Assembly: GCF_027922165.1 (NCBI RefSeq)
Contig: NZ_BSFD01000001.1
Span: forward strand, 440,780-504,779
Direction: 5' to 3'
DNA from: Brevundimonas intermedia
Lineage (GTDB): Bacteria > Pseudomonadota > Alphaproteobacteria > Caulobacterales > Caulobacteraceae
Length of the DNA stretch: 64,000 nucleotides
Shown here piece by piece: positions 17,435 through 26,274 of this stretch (position 1 is its first letter; each line of letters starts with the position of its first letter). A program made the position numbers and the translations under genes. A model generated the notes under the pieces. That model made no database searches. It was not told where the DNA came from and saw only the letters and a list, made by a program, of their open reading frames with translations.

Positions 17435-17743
17435 ATGACCCGTTTCGTATCACCCGCCCTGATCGCCGCCGCCCTGGCCGCGATCGCCACGCCCAGCCTG
17501 GCCCAGGCTTCGCGCGCCGAAACCGCCCGCGCCGCCACGCTTCAGTCCGTTATGGTCTGCGCCACCGACACGGCGACCCGCCGCGCCTATCAGCGCGAGT
17601 TCGGCGCCGCGCCGGTCTTCGTCACCGCCCAGGAGGCTGTCGCCGCCCGTCAGGCCGGTCAGCGCTGGGCCGTCCCGCGCTGCATGACGGCGCGGCAATA
17701 CGACCGCCTGGTCTCCACGACCCAGACGCGCGCCTCGCTCTGA
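17435..17743 (+). CDS. Small exported hypothetical protein
   Basis: 102 residues with a clean Sec signal peptide (residues 1-24, ending SLAQA). The mature part is about 78 residues, alpha-rich, with two cysteines (VMVCATD and VPRCMTA) that could form a disulfide. The start at 17435 is set by AGGAGGA just upstream; the open frame to 17288 is not supported. Ends 26 nt before a strong terminator. Confidence 0.8.
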   Translation: MTRFVSPALIAAALAAIATPSLAQASRAETARAATLQSVMVCATDTATRRAYQREFGAAPVFVTAQEAVAARQAGQRWAVPRCMTARQYDRLVSTTQTRASL

Positions 17744-17761
17744 CCTCTGAAGCGACGCAAT

Positions 17762-17800
17762 GAAAAAAGGGGCGCAGCCTTGCGGCTGCGCCCCTCTTTC
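17762..17800. terminator. Bidirectional intrinsic terminator
   Basis: Perfect 11-bp stem GGGGCGCAGCC (17769-17779) / GGCTGCGCCCC (17784-17794) with a TTGC tetraloop, flanked by an A-run on the left and TCTTTC on the right. It separates the plus-strand small exported gene from the convergent S9 peptidase and can serve both. Confidence 0.92.
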
Positions 17801-17820
17801 GTTTCGGCGGCGACCCGTCC

Positions 17821-19932
17821 CTATTGAGCCGGCGTCAGATATTTGTTGAGCCAGCCGAACACCTCGTCGTGCCATTGCAGGCTGTTGGCGGGCTTCAGCA
17901 CCCAGTGGTTCTCGTTCGGGAAGACGATCAGGCGGCTGTCGATGCCCCGGCGTTGCAGCGCCGTATAGGTGGACAGGCCCTGGGCCGTGGGGATGCGGAA
18001 ATCCAGGTCGCCCTGCACCACCAGCATCGGCGTCTTCCAGTTTTCGACATGGTTGGCCGGGTTGAACTTCTGATAGCCCTCCGGCTTGTCCCACGGCGTG
18101 CCGCCGTATTCCCACTCGGTGAACCACAGCTCCTCGGTCGAATAGCCCATGCCGAAGGTGTCGAAGACGCCGTCGTGGTTGACCAGGCATTTGAACGCGT
18201 CGGACCAGTTGCCGGCGATCCAGTTGATCATATAGCCGCCGTAAGACGCACCCAGCGCGCAGGCGTTGGAGCCGTCCAGGAAGTCATACTTCTGCTGGGC
18301 GGCGGCCCAGCCCTTCTGCAGATCCTCCAACGGCCTATCGCCCCAGTGCTGGCTGATGGCGTCGGTGAAGGCCTGGCCATAGCCGGTCGAGCCGTGGAAA
18401 TCGATCATCACCACCGCATAGCCGGCGCCGGCGTAGGTCTCGGGGTTCCAACGATAGGACCAGCCGTCGCCGAACGACCCTTGCGGCCCGCCGTGGATCA
18501 GGAAGGCGACCGGGTATTTCTTCCCTTCCTCATAGCCGACCGGCTTGATCACATAGCCGTGCACCGTCTCGTTGTTCCAACCGGGGAAGTTGAACTGTTC
18601 GTATTCGCCAAAGGTCTTGGTCTCCAGGGCCGGGTTGGCCACGGTGAGCCGACGGGGCATTTCACGGCCCAGATAGGTCTTGAAATACAGATCGCTGGGC
18701 GACTTCAGACTGTCCTGGGCGAAGACGAAGCCTGCCGGCGTCTGCTGGAAAGCCGAGACATGGCCGGGACCAGTGACCGGAGTCACCACGCCGTTGCGCG
18801 TATCCACCGCGAACAGTTTGGTCGAGCCGACGTCGCCGGCGGTCGTATACAGGGTCTGTCCGTCGCGCGACCATTGCAGGGTGTCGGCCGAACGGTCCCA
18901 GTTCGACGCGATCTCGCGCTTCTGGCCCGACTGCACATCCATCAGCACGATCTGATAGCGGTCGGCCTCGAAGCCCGGACGCGCCATGGCGCGATAGGCC
19001 AAGGTCCGACCATCCGGCGAAAACACCGGACCCGCATCCCACGCCGGATTGTCCGGCGTCAGGTTCGAGAAGGTTCCGTCGCCGGTCAGGCCGTTGGTCT
19101 TCCACAGGTCGAAATTGGTGCTCCACGGCTCGGTCTTGCCGGCCAGTCGCGCCGAGAAGACGATGGAATCCCCCGCCGGAGTGAAGACGAAGTCGCTTTC
19201 GTCGCCGAACGGTTTGGACGGGGTGTCGCCATCGAAGCCTTTGGTCACCCAAACCGGGTTCCCGGTCGTCTGGCCGTTGCGGCCGATGGACTGGACGAAC
19301 AGGTGGTTCTGGGTGTGGTCGTTCCACGTATCCCAGTGGCGCACGAACATGCGGTCATACACCTGGCCGGTCGTTTTCCGCTCGGCCACGGCCTTGCCCA
19401 TCTCAACCGAGGCGTTCAGGTCGGCCGCGTCCGGATAGACGGCCAGCGACACAGCCACCTTGTCGCCGCTCGGGCTGATCCGATAGGCGTTCACGTCCAG
19501 CGGCAGATTGGTCACCTGCACCGGCGTCGCCGTGGGAGACGCCACCCGCCAGACCTGGCTGGCGCCCGACTTGCCCGACAGGAAATACAGATTTCCGTCC
19601 CCGCCCCAGCGGGCGGTGTTGGCGCCCTGATCCGAAATGGTCAAGCGGCGCGGCGCCACGTCCGGCGTCTCCAGATCCAGCATCCAAAGGCTGCCGGCGC
19701 GGCGATTCGCCTCCACATCCGTCGTCGTCACCGAATAGACCACATAACGGCCGTCCGGCGACACCTGCGGATCGCCCAGGCGGTTGGCGGTGATCATGTC
19801 GCGATAGGTGAAGGCGTCGGGCGTGGCGGGCGCAGCCGGAATCGGCGCGGGCGGAATCTGGGCCAGGGCCGGAGCGGCGCTCATCAGGGCGACCGCTGCA
19901 CAAGCGGCGGACAGGAGGGAACGGTGGCGCAT
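17821..19932 (-). CDS. S9 family prolyl oligopeptidase / dipeptidyl aminopeptidase, exported
   Basis: 703-residue serine peptidase. A signal peptide (1-25, ending ALAQ) directs export. A beta-propeller domain rich in TolB-like repeats (VSPDGRYVVYSVT; FSPDGRTLAYRAMARPG) occupies roughly residues 35-410, followed by an alpha/beta-hydrolase catalytic domain (YPVAFLIHGGPQGSFGDGW). The triad is Ser in GASYGGYM (about 561), Asp in QGDLDFRIP (about 642) and His in NENHWV (about 675). It trims periplasmic peptides (inference from family). Monocistronic, divergent from the acyltransferase operon. Confidence 0.95.
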   Translation of the reverse strand: MRHRSLLSAACAAVALMSAAPALAQIPPAPIPAAPATPDAFTYRDMITANRLGDPQVSPDGRYVVYSVTTTDVEANRRAGSLWMLDLETPDVAPRRLTISDQGANTARWGGDGNLYFLSGKSGASQVWRVASPTATPVQVTNLPLDVNAYRISPSGDKVAVSLAVYPDAADLNASVEMGKAVAERKTTGQVYDRMFVRHWDTWNDHTQNHLFVQSIGRNGQTTGNPVWVTKGFDGDTPSKPFGDESDFVFTPAGDSIVFSARLAGKTEPWSTNFDLWKTNGLTGDGTFSNLTPDNPAWDAGPVFSPDGRTLAYRAMARPGFEADRYQIVLMDVQSGQKREIASNWDRSADTLQWSRDGQTLYTTAGDVGSTKLFAVDTRNGVVTPVTGPGHVSAFQQTPAGFVFAQDSLKSPSDLYFKTYLGREMPRRLTVANPALETKTFGEYEQFNFPGWNNETVHGYVIKPVGYEEGKKYPVAFLIHGGPQGSFGDGWSYRWNPETYAGAGYAVVMIDFHGSTGYGQAFTDAISQHWGDRPLEDLQKGWAAAQQKYDFLDGSNACALGASYGGYMINWIAGNWSDAFKCLVNHDGVFDTFGMGYSTEELWFTEWEYGGTPWDKPEGYQKFNPANHVENWKTPMLVVQGDLDFRIPTAQGLSTYTALQRRGIDSRLIVFPNENHWVLKPANSLQWHDEVFGWLNKYLTPAQ

Positions 19933-20063
19933 GGAGCATTCCTCGCAAAACTTGCAGCGGCGAGGCGTAGCACCACCGTTCGCCCTGTGGAAGTTGGCCT
20001 ATCCCCATCACCGCCTCTGGTAGGCTTGCTCCCTCTCCCCGAACCGGCGACAAGCGGACGTCC

Positions 20064-20918
20064 ATGAATTCCGCCGCCCTTCCCGTTCGCCGTTCGCCCC
20101 ATATCGTCGATGTCCTCATCGCCGAGCGCGCGCCGCGTCTGACCGCCTCGCCGCTGTGGCCGGTGGCGCGGCCGGCCCTGTATTCTGTGCTGAACTACAA
20201 GGCCGCAGTGCGGATGGCCGACGCCATCCGGGACCGGTCGGGCGCTGAAACGCTCGACTATGTCTCTGACCTGCTGCGGCTCAAGGTCTCCACCACCCAT
20301 CTGGACCGCCTGCCCGCGACCGGCCGCTGCGTCGTGGTCGCCAATCATCCCACCGGCATCGCCGATGGGGTCGCGGTCTATGACGCCGTCCGCCAGCGTC
20401 GCCCCGACGCCATCTTCTTCGCCAACGCCGACGCCCTGCGCGTCTCGCCGCGACTGGCCGAGACGATCATCCCGGTCGAATGGGTCCACGACAAGCGCAC
20501 CCGCGAAAAGACCCGCGCCACCCTGAACGCCGCGAAAGACGCCTTCGAGGCCGAACGCTGCGTCGTCATGTTCCCCGCCGGCCGTCTGGCCCGCGAGAAG
20601 AACGGCGTCCTGACCGATCCCGAATGGGCGTCCACCGCCGCCTCCCTGGCGCGCAAATACGGCGCTCCAGTCATTCCCATGCACGTGACCGGCCCCTACA
20701 GCCGGCTGTTCCACCTGTTCGACAAGGTCTCGCAGGAGCTGCGCGATGTGACCCTGTTCCACGAACTGCTGAACAAGACGGGCAAGCCCTTCGACGTCGT
20801 GGTCGGCCGGCCCATCCCGCCCGACCGACTGGACGTTGACGCCGTCAAGGCCACAGTGGCCCTGAAACATTTCACCGAACGCACCCTGGCCGCCGATCCC
20901 GACGCGGTGTTCCCATGA
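20064..20918 (+). CDS. Lysophospholipid acyltransferase family protein
   Basis: 284 residues. The PlsC-like acyltransferase core shows CVVVANHPTGIADG (histidine/aspartate catalytic motif in the HPxGxxDG form seen in the haemolysin/OlsB-like branch), a VEWVHDKRTREKTRA basic segment and VVMFPAGRLAREK (the FPxGR block). It probably acylates a lysophospholipid or ornithine-lipid-type acceptor at the inner membrane. First gene of an operon whose later members overlap in series: its stop overlaps the tsaE start (ATGA). Confidence 0.85.
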   Translation: MNSAALPVRRSPHIVDVLIAERAPRLTASPLWPVARPALYSVLNYKAAVRMADAIRDRSGAETLDYVSDLLRLKVSTTHLDRLPATGRCVVVANHPTGIADGVAVYDAVRQRRPDAIFFANADALRVSPRLAETIIPVEWVHDKRTREKTRATLNAAKDAFEAERCVVMFPAGRLAREKNGVLTDPEWASTAASLARKYGAPVIPMHVTGPYSRLFHLFDKVSQELRDVTLFHELLNKTGKPFDVVVGRPIPPDRLDVDAVKATVALKHFTERTLAADPDAVFP

Positions 20919-21373
20919 AGATCGACCTTCCCGACGCCGAGGCCACCACCCGTCTGGGCCAGGTTATCGCCCCTCTGCTTGAGCCCGGCGACAGCCTGCT
21001 GCTGTACGGGCCGCTGGGCATGGGCAAATCCACCCTGGCGCGCGGCCTGATCCGCGCCCTGACCACGCCAGACGAGGACGTGCCCAGCCCGACCTTCACC
21101 CTGGTTCAGTTCTATGAGTCCGACCCGCCCGTCGCCCATTTCGACCTCTATCGCCTGACCCGGCCGGAAGAGGCCTTCGAGATCGGCCTGGACGAGGCGC
21201 TGGACGAGGGCTGCGCCGTCATCGAATGGCCCGAGCGGTTAGGCGAGGAGCCGGGCCGGTTCCTGGGGCCCGACCGCCTGGTCATCGAAATCTCCGAACA
21301 CGGCGACGGCCGTGTTGCGACCGTTTCCGGCGTAGGCCGGTGGGAAGACCTGATCGACCATGTCCGTCTCTGA
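20915..21373 (+). CDS. tsaE: tRNA threonylcarbamoyladenosine biosynthesis ATPase TsaE
   Basis: 152-residue P-loop ATPase needed with TsaB/TsaD for t6A37 modification of ANN-decoding tRNAs. Walker A GPLGMGKST is followed by the family motifs VPSPTFTLVQFY and HFDLYRL, and VIEWPERLGE near the end. ATGA overlap with the upstream gene and a 14-nt overlap with amgK downstream. The tsaE-amgK-murU order is widely shared in alphaproteobacteria and pseudomonads. Confidence 0.95.
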   Translation: MKIDLPDAEATTRLGQVIAPLLEPGDSLLLYGPLGMGKSTLARGLIRALTTPDEDVPSPTFTLVQFYESDPPVAHFDLYRLTRPEEAFEIGLDEALDEGCAVIEWPERLGEEPGRFLGPDRLVIEISEHGDGRVATVSGVGRWEDLIDHVRL

Positions 21374-22457
21374 TCGCGAACAGCTTCGCCTCGACTTCCT
21401 GAAGGGCGCCGGCCTGGCCCAGGCCGCGCGCGCGCCCCTGCCCGGCGACGCCTCGACGCGGCGCTACGAGCGGCTGATCCCGGCCGACGGCCCCACCCTG
21501 ATGCTGATGGACCAAGCCCCAGCCGCCGAAAGCCCCCCCGCCGACCCGGCCTGGACCCCGCAGCAGCGTCTGGCCGCCGGCTGGAACGCCGTCGCCCGCC
21601 TGTCCGCCGGCCGGATCGAAGCCTTCGCCGCCGTCGCCGCCCATCTGAAGTCGCTGGGCCTGTCCGCCCCCGAAATCCCGGCCCTGGACGCCCCGAACGG
21701 CCTGGCGGTGCTGGAGGATTTCGGCGACGCCCTGTTCGCCCGGGTGATCGAAGACGGCGCCGACGAGACGCCCCTGTATCTGACCGCCATCGAGGCCCTG
21801 GCCGCCCTGCACGAGGCCGGGAACCCGCCGCAAACCCTGCACGGCCCCGGCGGCGACTGGCCCCTGCTGACCTATGACGAGACGGCGCTTCAGGGCGGGG
21901 CCGACCTGTTCGTCGACTGGCTGCCCCGTCTGGACGACCGCGTCGCCTTCGACGCCGCCGCCGTCGCGGAGTGGCGCGAGGCCTGGGCGCCCCTGGTCGC
22001 CTCGGGCGCAGCCGGCGCCTCGGTCATGGCCCACCGCGACTATCACGCCGAGAACCTGATCTGGCTGCCCGAGCGCCACGGCCCCGCCCGCGTCGGCATG
22101 ATCGACTTCCAGGACGCGGTTCGCGCCCACCCCTCCTGGGACCTGCACTCCCTGCTTCAGGACGCCCGCCGCGACGTCTCGCCGGCGCTGGAGGCCGAGG
22201 CCCTGGACCGCTACTTCACCCTGCGGCCCCAGGTCGACCGCGCCGCCTTCATGGCCGACTACGCCGGGCTGGCCGCCCTGAACGAGGCGCGGATCATCGG
22301 CATTTTCGCCCGGCTGATCGCCCGCGACGGCAAGCCTCGCTATCGTCAGTTCCTGCCGCGCATGTGGCGGCATCTGAACGCCAATCTGGAACAGCCGGCC
22401 CTGGCGCTCGTCGCCCGCTGGTTCGACCGCCATGTCCCCGCCGAGGTGCGCGCATGA
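21360..22457 (+). CDS. amgK: N-acetylmuramate/N-acetylglucosamine kinase AmgK
   Basis: 365-residue anomeric sugar kinase of the aminoglycoside-phosphotransferase fold; phosphorylates MurNAc/GlcNAc at C1 in peptidoglycan recycling. Markers: ASTRRYERL near the N-terminus, LMLMDQAPA, the catalytic loop MAHRDYHAENLIWL, and the DFG-like MIDFQDAVRAHPSWDL. The start overlaps the tsaE tail by 14 nt. Its position directly before murU makes this assignment stronger than homology to generic APH kinases. This route bypasses de novo UDP-MurNAc synthesis and is linked to fosfomycin tolerance (known in Pseudomonas). Confidence 0.93.
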   Translation: MSVSDREQLRLDFLKGAGLAQAARAPLPGDASTRRYERLIPADGPTLMLMDQAPAAESPPADPAWTPQQRLAAGWNAVARLSAGRIEAFAAVAAHLKSLGLSAPEIPALDAPNGLAVLEDFGDALFARVIEDGADETPLYLTAIEALAALHEAGNPPQTLHGPGGDWPLLTYDETALQGGADLFVDWLPRLDDRVAFDAAAVAEWREAWAPLVASGAAGASVMAHRDYHAENLIWLPERHGPARVGMIDFQDAVRAHPSWDLHSLLQDARRDVSPALEAEALDRYFTLRPQVDRAAFMADYAGLAALNEARIIGIFARLIARDGKPRYRQFLPRMWRHLNANLEQPALALVARWFDRHVPAEVRA

Positions 22458-23194
22458 CCGCTCCCAAAAATGCGCTCAAGACGGCCCGCAAGACGGCCAT
22501 GGTGCTCGCCGCCGGCCTGGGCACCCGGATGCGCCCCCTGACCGACGACCGGCCCAAGGCCCTGGTCGAGGTCGGCGGCCGCGCCCTGATCGACCATGTA
22601 CTGGACCGGCTGGCGGACGCGGGAGTCGAGCAAGCGGTCGTCAATGTCCACTGGTTCGCCGACCGGCTGGAGGCTCATCTGGCCGCGCGTGGACGCGGCC
22701 CACGGATCATCATCTCCGACGAACGCGCAGAGCTGCTGGAGACCGGCGGCGGCTTGAAGAAGGCCCATCCCCTGCTGGGCGAGGATCCCGTCTTCGTCGC
22801 CAATATCGACAGCGTCTGGATCGACCGGGGCGAAGCGTTGGCGGACCTCGTCCGCCTGTGGAACCCGGACACGATGGACGCCGCCCTGCTGCTGGCCCGC
22901 CGCGAGGGCTCCATCGGCTTCGAGGGCGACGGCGACTTCTTCCTGGCAGAGGATGGGAAGCTGACCTTCCGCGGCGACGCCCCATCCGCCCCCTTCGCCT
23001 ATATGGGCGTCCACATCACCCACCCCGGCTATGCCGATCACGGCCCCGACGGCCCCTTCTCCCTCAGCCCCCTGTGGCGCAAATCCGCCGCCGAGGGTCG
23101 CCTCTACGGCTGCGTCCTGAACGGCGACTGGATGCACGTCGGCGATCCCCAGGCGCGGGATCAGGCCGAGGCGAAGCTGGCGGGAGACGCGTGA
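22454..23194 (+). CDS. murU: N-acetylmuramate-1-phosphate uridylyltransferase MurU
   Basis: 246-residue nucleotidyltransferase that makes UDP-MurNAc from MurNAc-1-P, the next step after AmgK. The pyrophosphorylase signature AMVLAAGLGTRMRPLTDDRPKAL is present, with SDERAELLETGGGLKKA, FVANIDSVW (metal-aspartate region) and a C-terminal WMHVGDPQA. ATGA overlap with amgK; its stop overlaps the GTG start of addB. Confidence 0.94.
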   Translation: MTAPKNALKTARKTAMVLAAGLGTRMRPLTDDRPKALVEVGGRALIDHVLDRLADAGVEQAVVNVHWFADRLEAHLAARGRGPRIIISDERAELLETGGGLKKAHPLLGEDPVFVANIDSVWIDRGEALADLVRLWNPDTMDAALLLARREGSIGFEGDGDFFLAEDGKLTFRGDAPSAPFAYMGVHITHPGYADHGPDGPFSLSPLWRKSAAEGRLYGCVLNGDWMHVGDPQARDQAEAKLAGDA

Positions 23195-26100
23195 GCGGCT
23201 TCGACCCCTTCGCGGCGTCCAGCCCCCGTTGGTACGCCATCCCCGCCCACCGGCCCTTCCTTGAAGATCTGGCCGCCGGCGTCCTCGCCTGGCTTGGCGA
23301 TCTGCCGCCCGAAACCCTGTCCGACGCCACCATCCTTCTACCCAACCGCCGCGCCGCCCGCGCCTTCACCGGCGCCCTGTCGAAACTCTCTCAGGGCCGC
23401 CCCATCCTGTTGCCCCAGGTCCGGCCTCTGGGCGATCTGGAAGAGGACGAGCCGCCCTTCACCCCCGGCGCCCTCGGCCTCGACCTGCCGCCCGCCATCC
23501 CCGCTCTGACCCGCCGGTTCGAAATGGCGCGGATGATCGTCGAACAGTTCGACAGCGGCCTGACGCCGATGCGGGCCCTGGACCTGGCCGATGCGCTCGG
23601 CGGCTTCCTCGATTCCTGCCAGCTGGAAGAAATCCAGAACCCCGAGCGGATCGCCACACTGGTGGACGGCGAAATGGCCGAACACTGGGAACGATCAGCC
23701 GAGTTCCTGGGACTCGCCGTCACCGCCTGGCCCAAACGCCTGGCCGAACTGGGCCTGGTTGATCCCGCCTGGCGCCGCGCGACCCTGCTGCGCCGCCTTG
23801 CCGAACTCTGGGACCACACGCCCCCGACCCAAGCCGTCATCGCCGCCGGTTCGACCGGCACCGTCCCCGCCGCCGGCGACGTGCTGAAGGCCGTGGCCAG
23901 GGCGCCGCTGGGCTGCGTCGTCCTGCCCGGACTGGACCTCGATCTGGATGAGGCGGTCTGGGACCGGCTGGACGAACAGCATCCGCAGAGCGCGATGAAA
24001 CGGCTGCTGGACCGCTGCGAAATCCCCCGCGAAGCCGTCCGCCCCTGGTTCCGCCCTCCGGTCGCCCCCGCCGCCTCGGCGCAAGGCCTGGCGCGCCAGC
24101 GGCTGGTCAACGAAGCCCTGCGCCCCGCCGAGGCCACCGACGACTGGCGCCGCGCCATCCGCGACATCCGTTCGGCCGCCGCCGCGCGGGGCGAGGCCCG
24201 CGACCCCATCGCCGAAGGTCTGCAAGGCCTGTCCCTGCTCACCGTCCGCGCCGAGGAAGAGGCCGCCGCCGCCATCGCCCTGATGATGCGCGAGACGCTG
24301 GAGACGCCCAATCCTGATGGAACAGGAAGGACCTGCGCGCTCGTCACGCCCGACCAGGCCCTGGGCCGCCGCGTCGCCGCCCGGCTGGAACGCTGGGGCG
24401 TCATCCCGGATTCGTCGGCCGGCGCGCCCCTGTCGCGTCTGCCCGCCGGCGCCCTGGTCGATCTGTGCGCCCGCTGGATCGCCGATCCGGTACAGCCCCA
24501 TCTGCTGCTGGCCGTCGTCAAACACCCGTTGGCCCGGTTCGACCTGGGCGACTCCTCTCAGGCCGCCGCCGTCGCCGCGCTGGAGGAGCACGCCCTGCGC
24601 GGCCCCCGCCCGCGCGACTTCGCCGCCATCCGCCATCGCCTGCTGGAGGCGGTCCAGCCCGACCGGCGCGGCAAGGCGCCCCCCGAATGGAAACAGGCCC
24701 GACTGTCGGCCGCGACCCGACTGGTCGATCATCTGCAAACCGCCGTCGAAGCCGCGACCGCTGTCTTCATGCCCGAGGCGGATCTAAACACGGCCGCCTC
24801 GGCTTTGACCCGGCTGATCGAAACGCTTGCCGGTCAGGACGCCTGGGCCGGCCCCGACGGCGAGGCCGCCGCCGCCCTTCTGTCCGGCCTGATCGAGGGC
24901 GGGGCCTCCCTGGGTCGCATCCGCCGCGCAGAACTGGCGGAACTGGTCGCGTCCCTGGTGCAGGAGACCGTGGTCCGCACCGGCGGCGCCACCCATCCGT
25001 CGCTACGGATCCTGGGGGCCATAGAGGCGCGGCTGGTGCGCGCCGACCGGATGATCCTGGCGGGCCTGGAGGAAGGCGTCTGGCCCCAGGCCGCCCCGAC
25101 CGATCCCTTCCTGTCGCGCCCGATGCGCAAGGCCCTGGGCCTGCCCCCGCCCGAACGCCGCCTGGGTCAGACGGCCCAGGACTTCGTCCAGGCCGCCTGC
25201 GCCGACGAGGTGATCCTGGTCCATAGCGAACGGCGCGGCGGCCAGCCGGCCGTGCGTTCGCGCTGGCTGTGGCGGCTGGAGATGCTGACGCGCGGCGCCG
25301 ATGCGGCGGAGACGCCCGTCTCCATCGCCCGCCCAACCACCGTCCTCGACTGGGCCCGCGCCCTGGACGCACCCCCGCCCGGACCGCCGCGCTTCGCCAA
25401 ACGGCCCGAGCCGCGCCCACCGGTGCATCGCCGCCCCCGCAGCCTCTATGTCACCCGCATCGAGCGCTGGGTGCGCGATCCCTACGCCATCTACGCCCTG
25501 TGGGTGCTGGGGCTGGAGGCGATGGAGCGTCCCGGCGCCTCGGCCGAGGCCCTGGCGCGCGGCAACGCCGTCCATGCGGCCATCGAACGGCTGACCCTGG
25601 ACTGGCCCTACGACCTGCCCGACGACTGCGAAACCATCCTACACGACCATCTGCTGCGCGAACTGGGCGCGCGCGGCTTCGAGGATGCGGCCATGGCCCG
25701 CGAGGCGCCCCTGGCCCGCAACTGCGCCCGATGGCTGACCGATTTCGAGCGTCGCCGCCGCGCGCGCGGCGTCGACATCCTGGTCGAGCAACAGGGGACC
25801 ATGACCTTCGACGCCCCCGCCGGCCCCTTCACCGTCAAGGCCTTCGCCGACCGGATCGAGCTGGCCTCCGACGGCGCGGCGGTGATGGACTTCAAGACCG
25901 GCGCGGCCCCCAGCGCCAAACAGGTCAAGTCCGGCTTCGCCCCCCAACTGACCCTCACCGCCGCCATTCTGGCCGACGGCGGGTTCGAACGCACCAACGG
26001 CCCGGTCACGCCCGACGAACTGACCTATGTCCGCGTGGTCGGGCGCAAGACGGCGGGCGAGGTCATCACCCGCGCCTCAGGCGCAGAGGCCGCCGACTTG

Positions 26101-26274
26101 GCCCAGGCGGCGCTGGAGGGGCTGAAGCGCCGCGTCGCTCGTTTTGACGACCCGAATACCCCTTATGTCTCATGGGCCGCGCCCCAGTTCATGGGCAATC
26201 AGGGCGGCAACTACGACCATCTGGCCCGCGTCTGGGAATGGTCGGTGATCGGCGACGGGGACGACAGCGAATGA
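23191..26274 (+). CDS. addB: Double-strand break repair protein AddB
   Basis: 1027-residue subunit of the AddAB helicase-nuclease that resects DNA ends for RecA. GTG start at 23191 (GTGA overlap with murU). The N-terminal inactivated-helicase part opens with the alphaproteobacterial signature ATILLPNRRAARAF. A middle block carries RMILAGLEEGVWPQAAPTDPFLSRPMRK, followed by SLYVTRIERWVRDPYAIYA. The C-terminal PD-(D/E)XK nuclease shows VMDFKTGAAPS (about residue 898) and APQLTLTAAIL. I see no four-cysteine iron-sulfur pattern around the nuclease such as that of Bacillus AddB. Confidence 0.95.
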   Translation: MSGFDPFAASSPRWYAIPAHRPFLEDLAAGVLAWLGDLPPETLSDATILLPNRRAARAFTGALSKLSQGRPILLPQVRPLGDLEEDEPPFTPGALGLDLPPAIPALTRRFEMARMIVEQFDSGLTPMRALDLADALGGFLDSCQLEEIQNPERIATLVDGEMAEHWERSAEFLGLAVTAWPKRLAELGLVDPAWRRATLLRRLAELWDHTPPTQAVIAAGSTGTVPAAGDVLKAVARAPLGCVVLPGLDLDLDEAVWDRLDEQHPQSAMKRLLDRCEIPREAVRPWFRPPVAPAASAQGLARQRLVNEALRPAEATDDWRRAIRDIRSAAAARGEARDPIAEGLQGLSLLTVRAEEEAAAAIALMMRETLETPNPDGTGRTCALVTPDQALGRRVAARLERWGVIPDSSAGAPLSRLPAGALVDLCARWIADPVQPHLLLAVVKHPLARFDLGDSSQAAAVAALEEHALRGPRPRDFAAIRHRLLEAVQPDRRGKAPPEWKQARLSAATRLVDHLQTAVEAATAVFMPEADLNTAASALTRLIETLAGQDAWAGPDGEAAAALLSGLIEGGASLGRIRRAELAELVASLVQETVVRTGGATHPSLRILGAIEARLVRADRMILAGLEEGVWPQAAPTDPFLSRPMRKALGLPPPERRLGQTAQDFVQAACADEVILVHSERRGGQPAVRSRWLWRLEMLTRGADAAETPVSIARPTTVLDWARALDAPPPGPPRFAKRPEPRPPVHRRPRSLYVTRIERWVRDPYAIYALWVLGLEAMERPGASAEALARGNAVHAAIERLTLDWPYDLPDDCETILHDHLLRELGARGFEDAAMAREAPLARNCARWLTDFERRRRARGVDILVEQQGTMTFDAPAGPFTVKAFADRIELASDGAAVMDFKTGAAPSAKQVKSGFAPQLTLTAAILADGGFERTNGPVTPDELTYVRVVGRKTAGEVITRASGAEAADLAQAALEGLKRRVARFDDPNTPYVSWAAPQFMGNQGGNYDHLARVWEWSVIGDGDDSE

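Noticed and set aside
17824..20067. 747-residue plus-strand ORF
   Set aside because: It runs antisense to the S9 peptidase, has no start context or family motif, and shows the Arg/His/Gly-rich composition of GC-rich shadow frames.
21282..22433. 383-residue minus-strand ORF
   Set aside because: Antisense to amgK, with no domain and no partner.
22432..23190. Extended addB N-terminus in the same frame
   Set aside because: The extra 250 residues overlap murU and are low-complexity Arg/Pro; the GTG at 23191 fits the family start.
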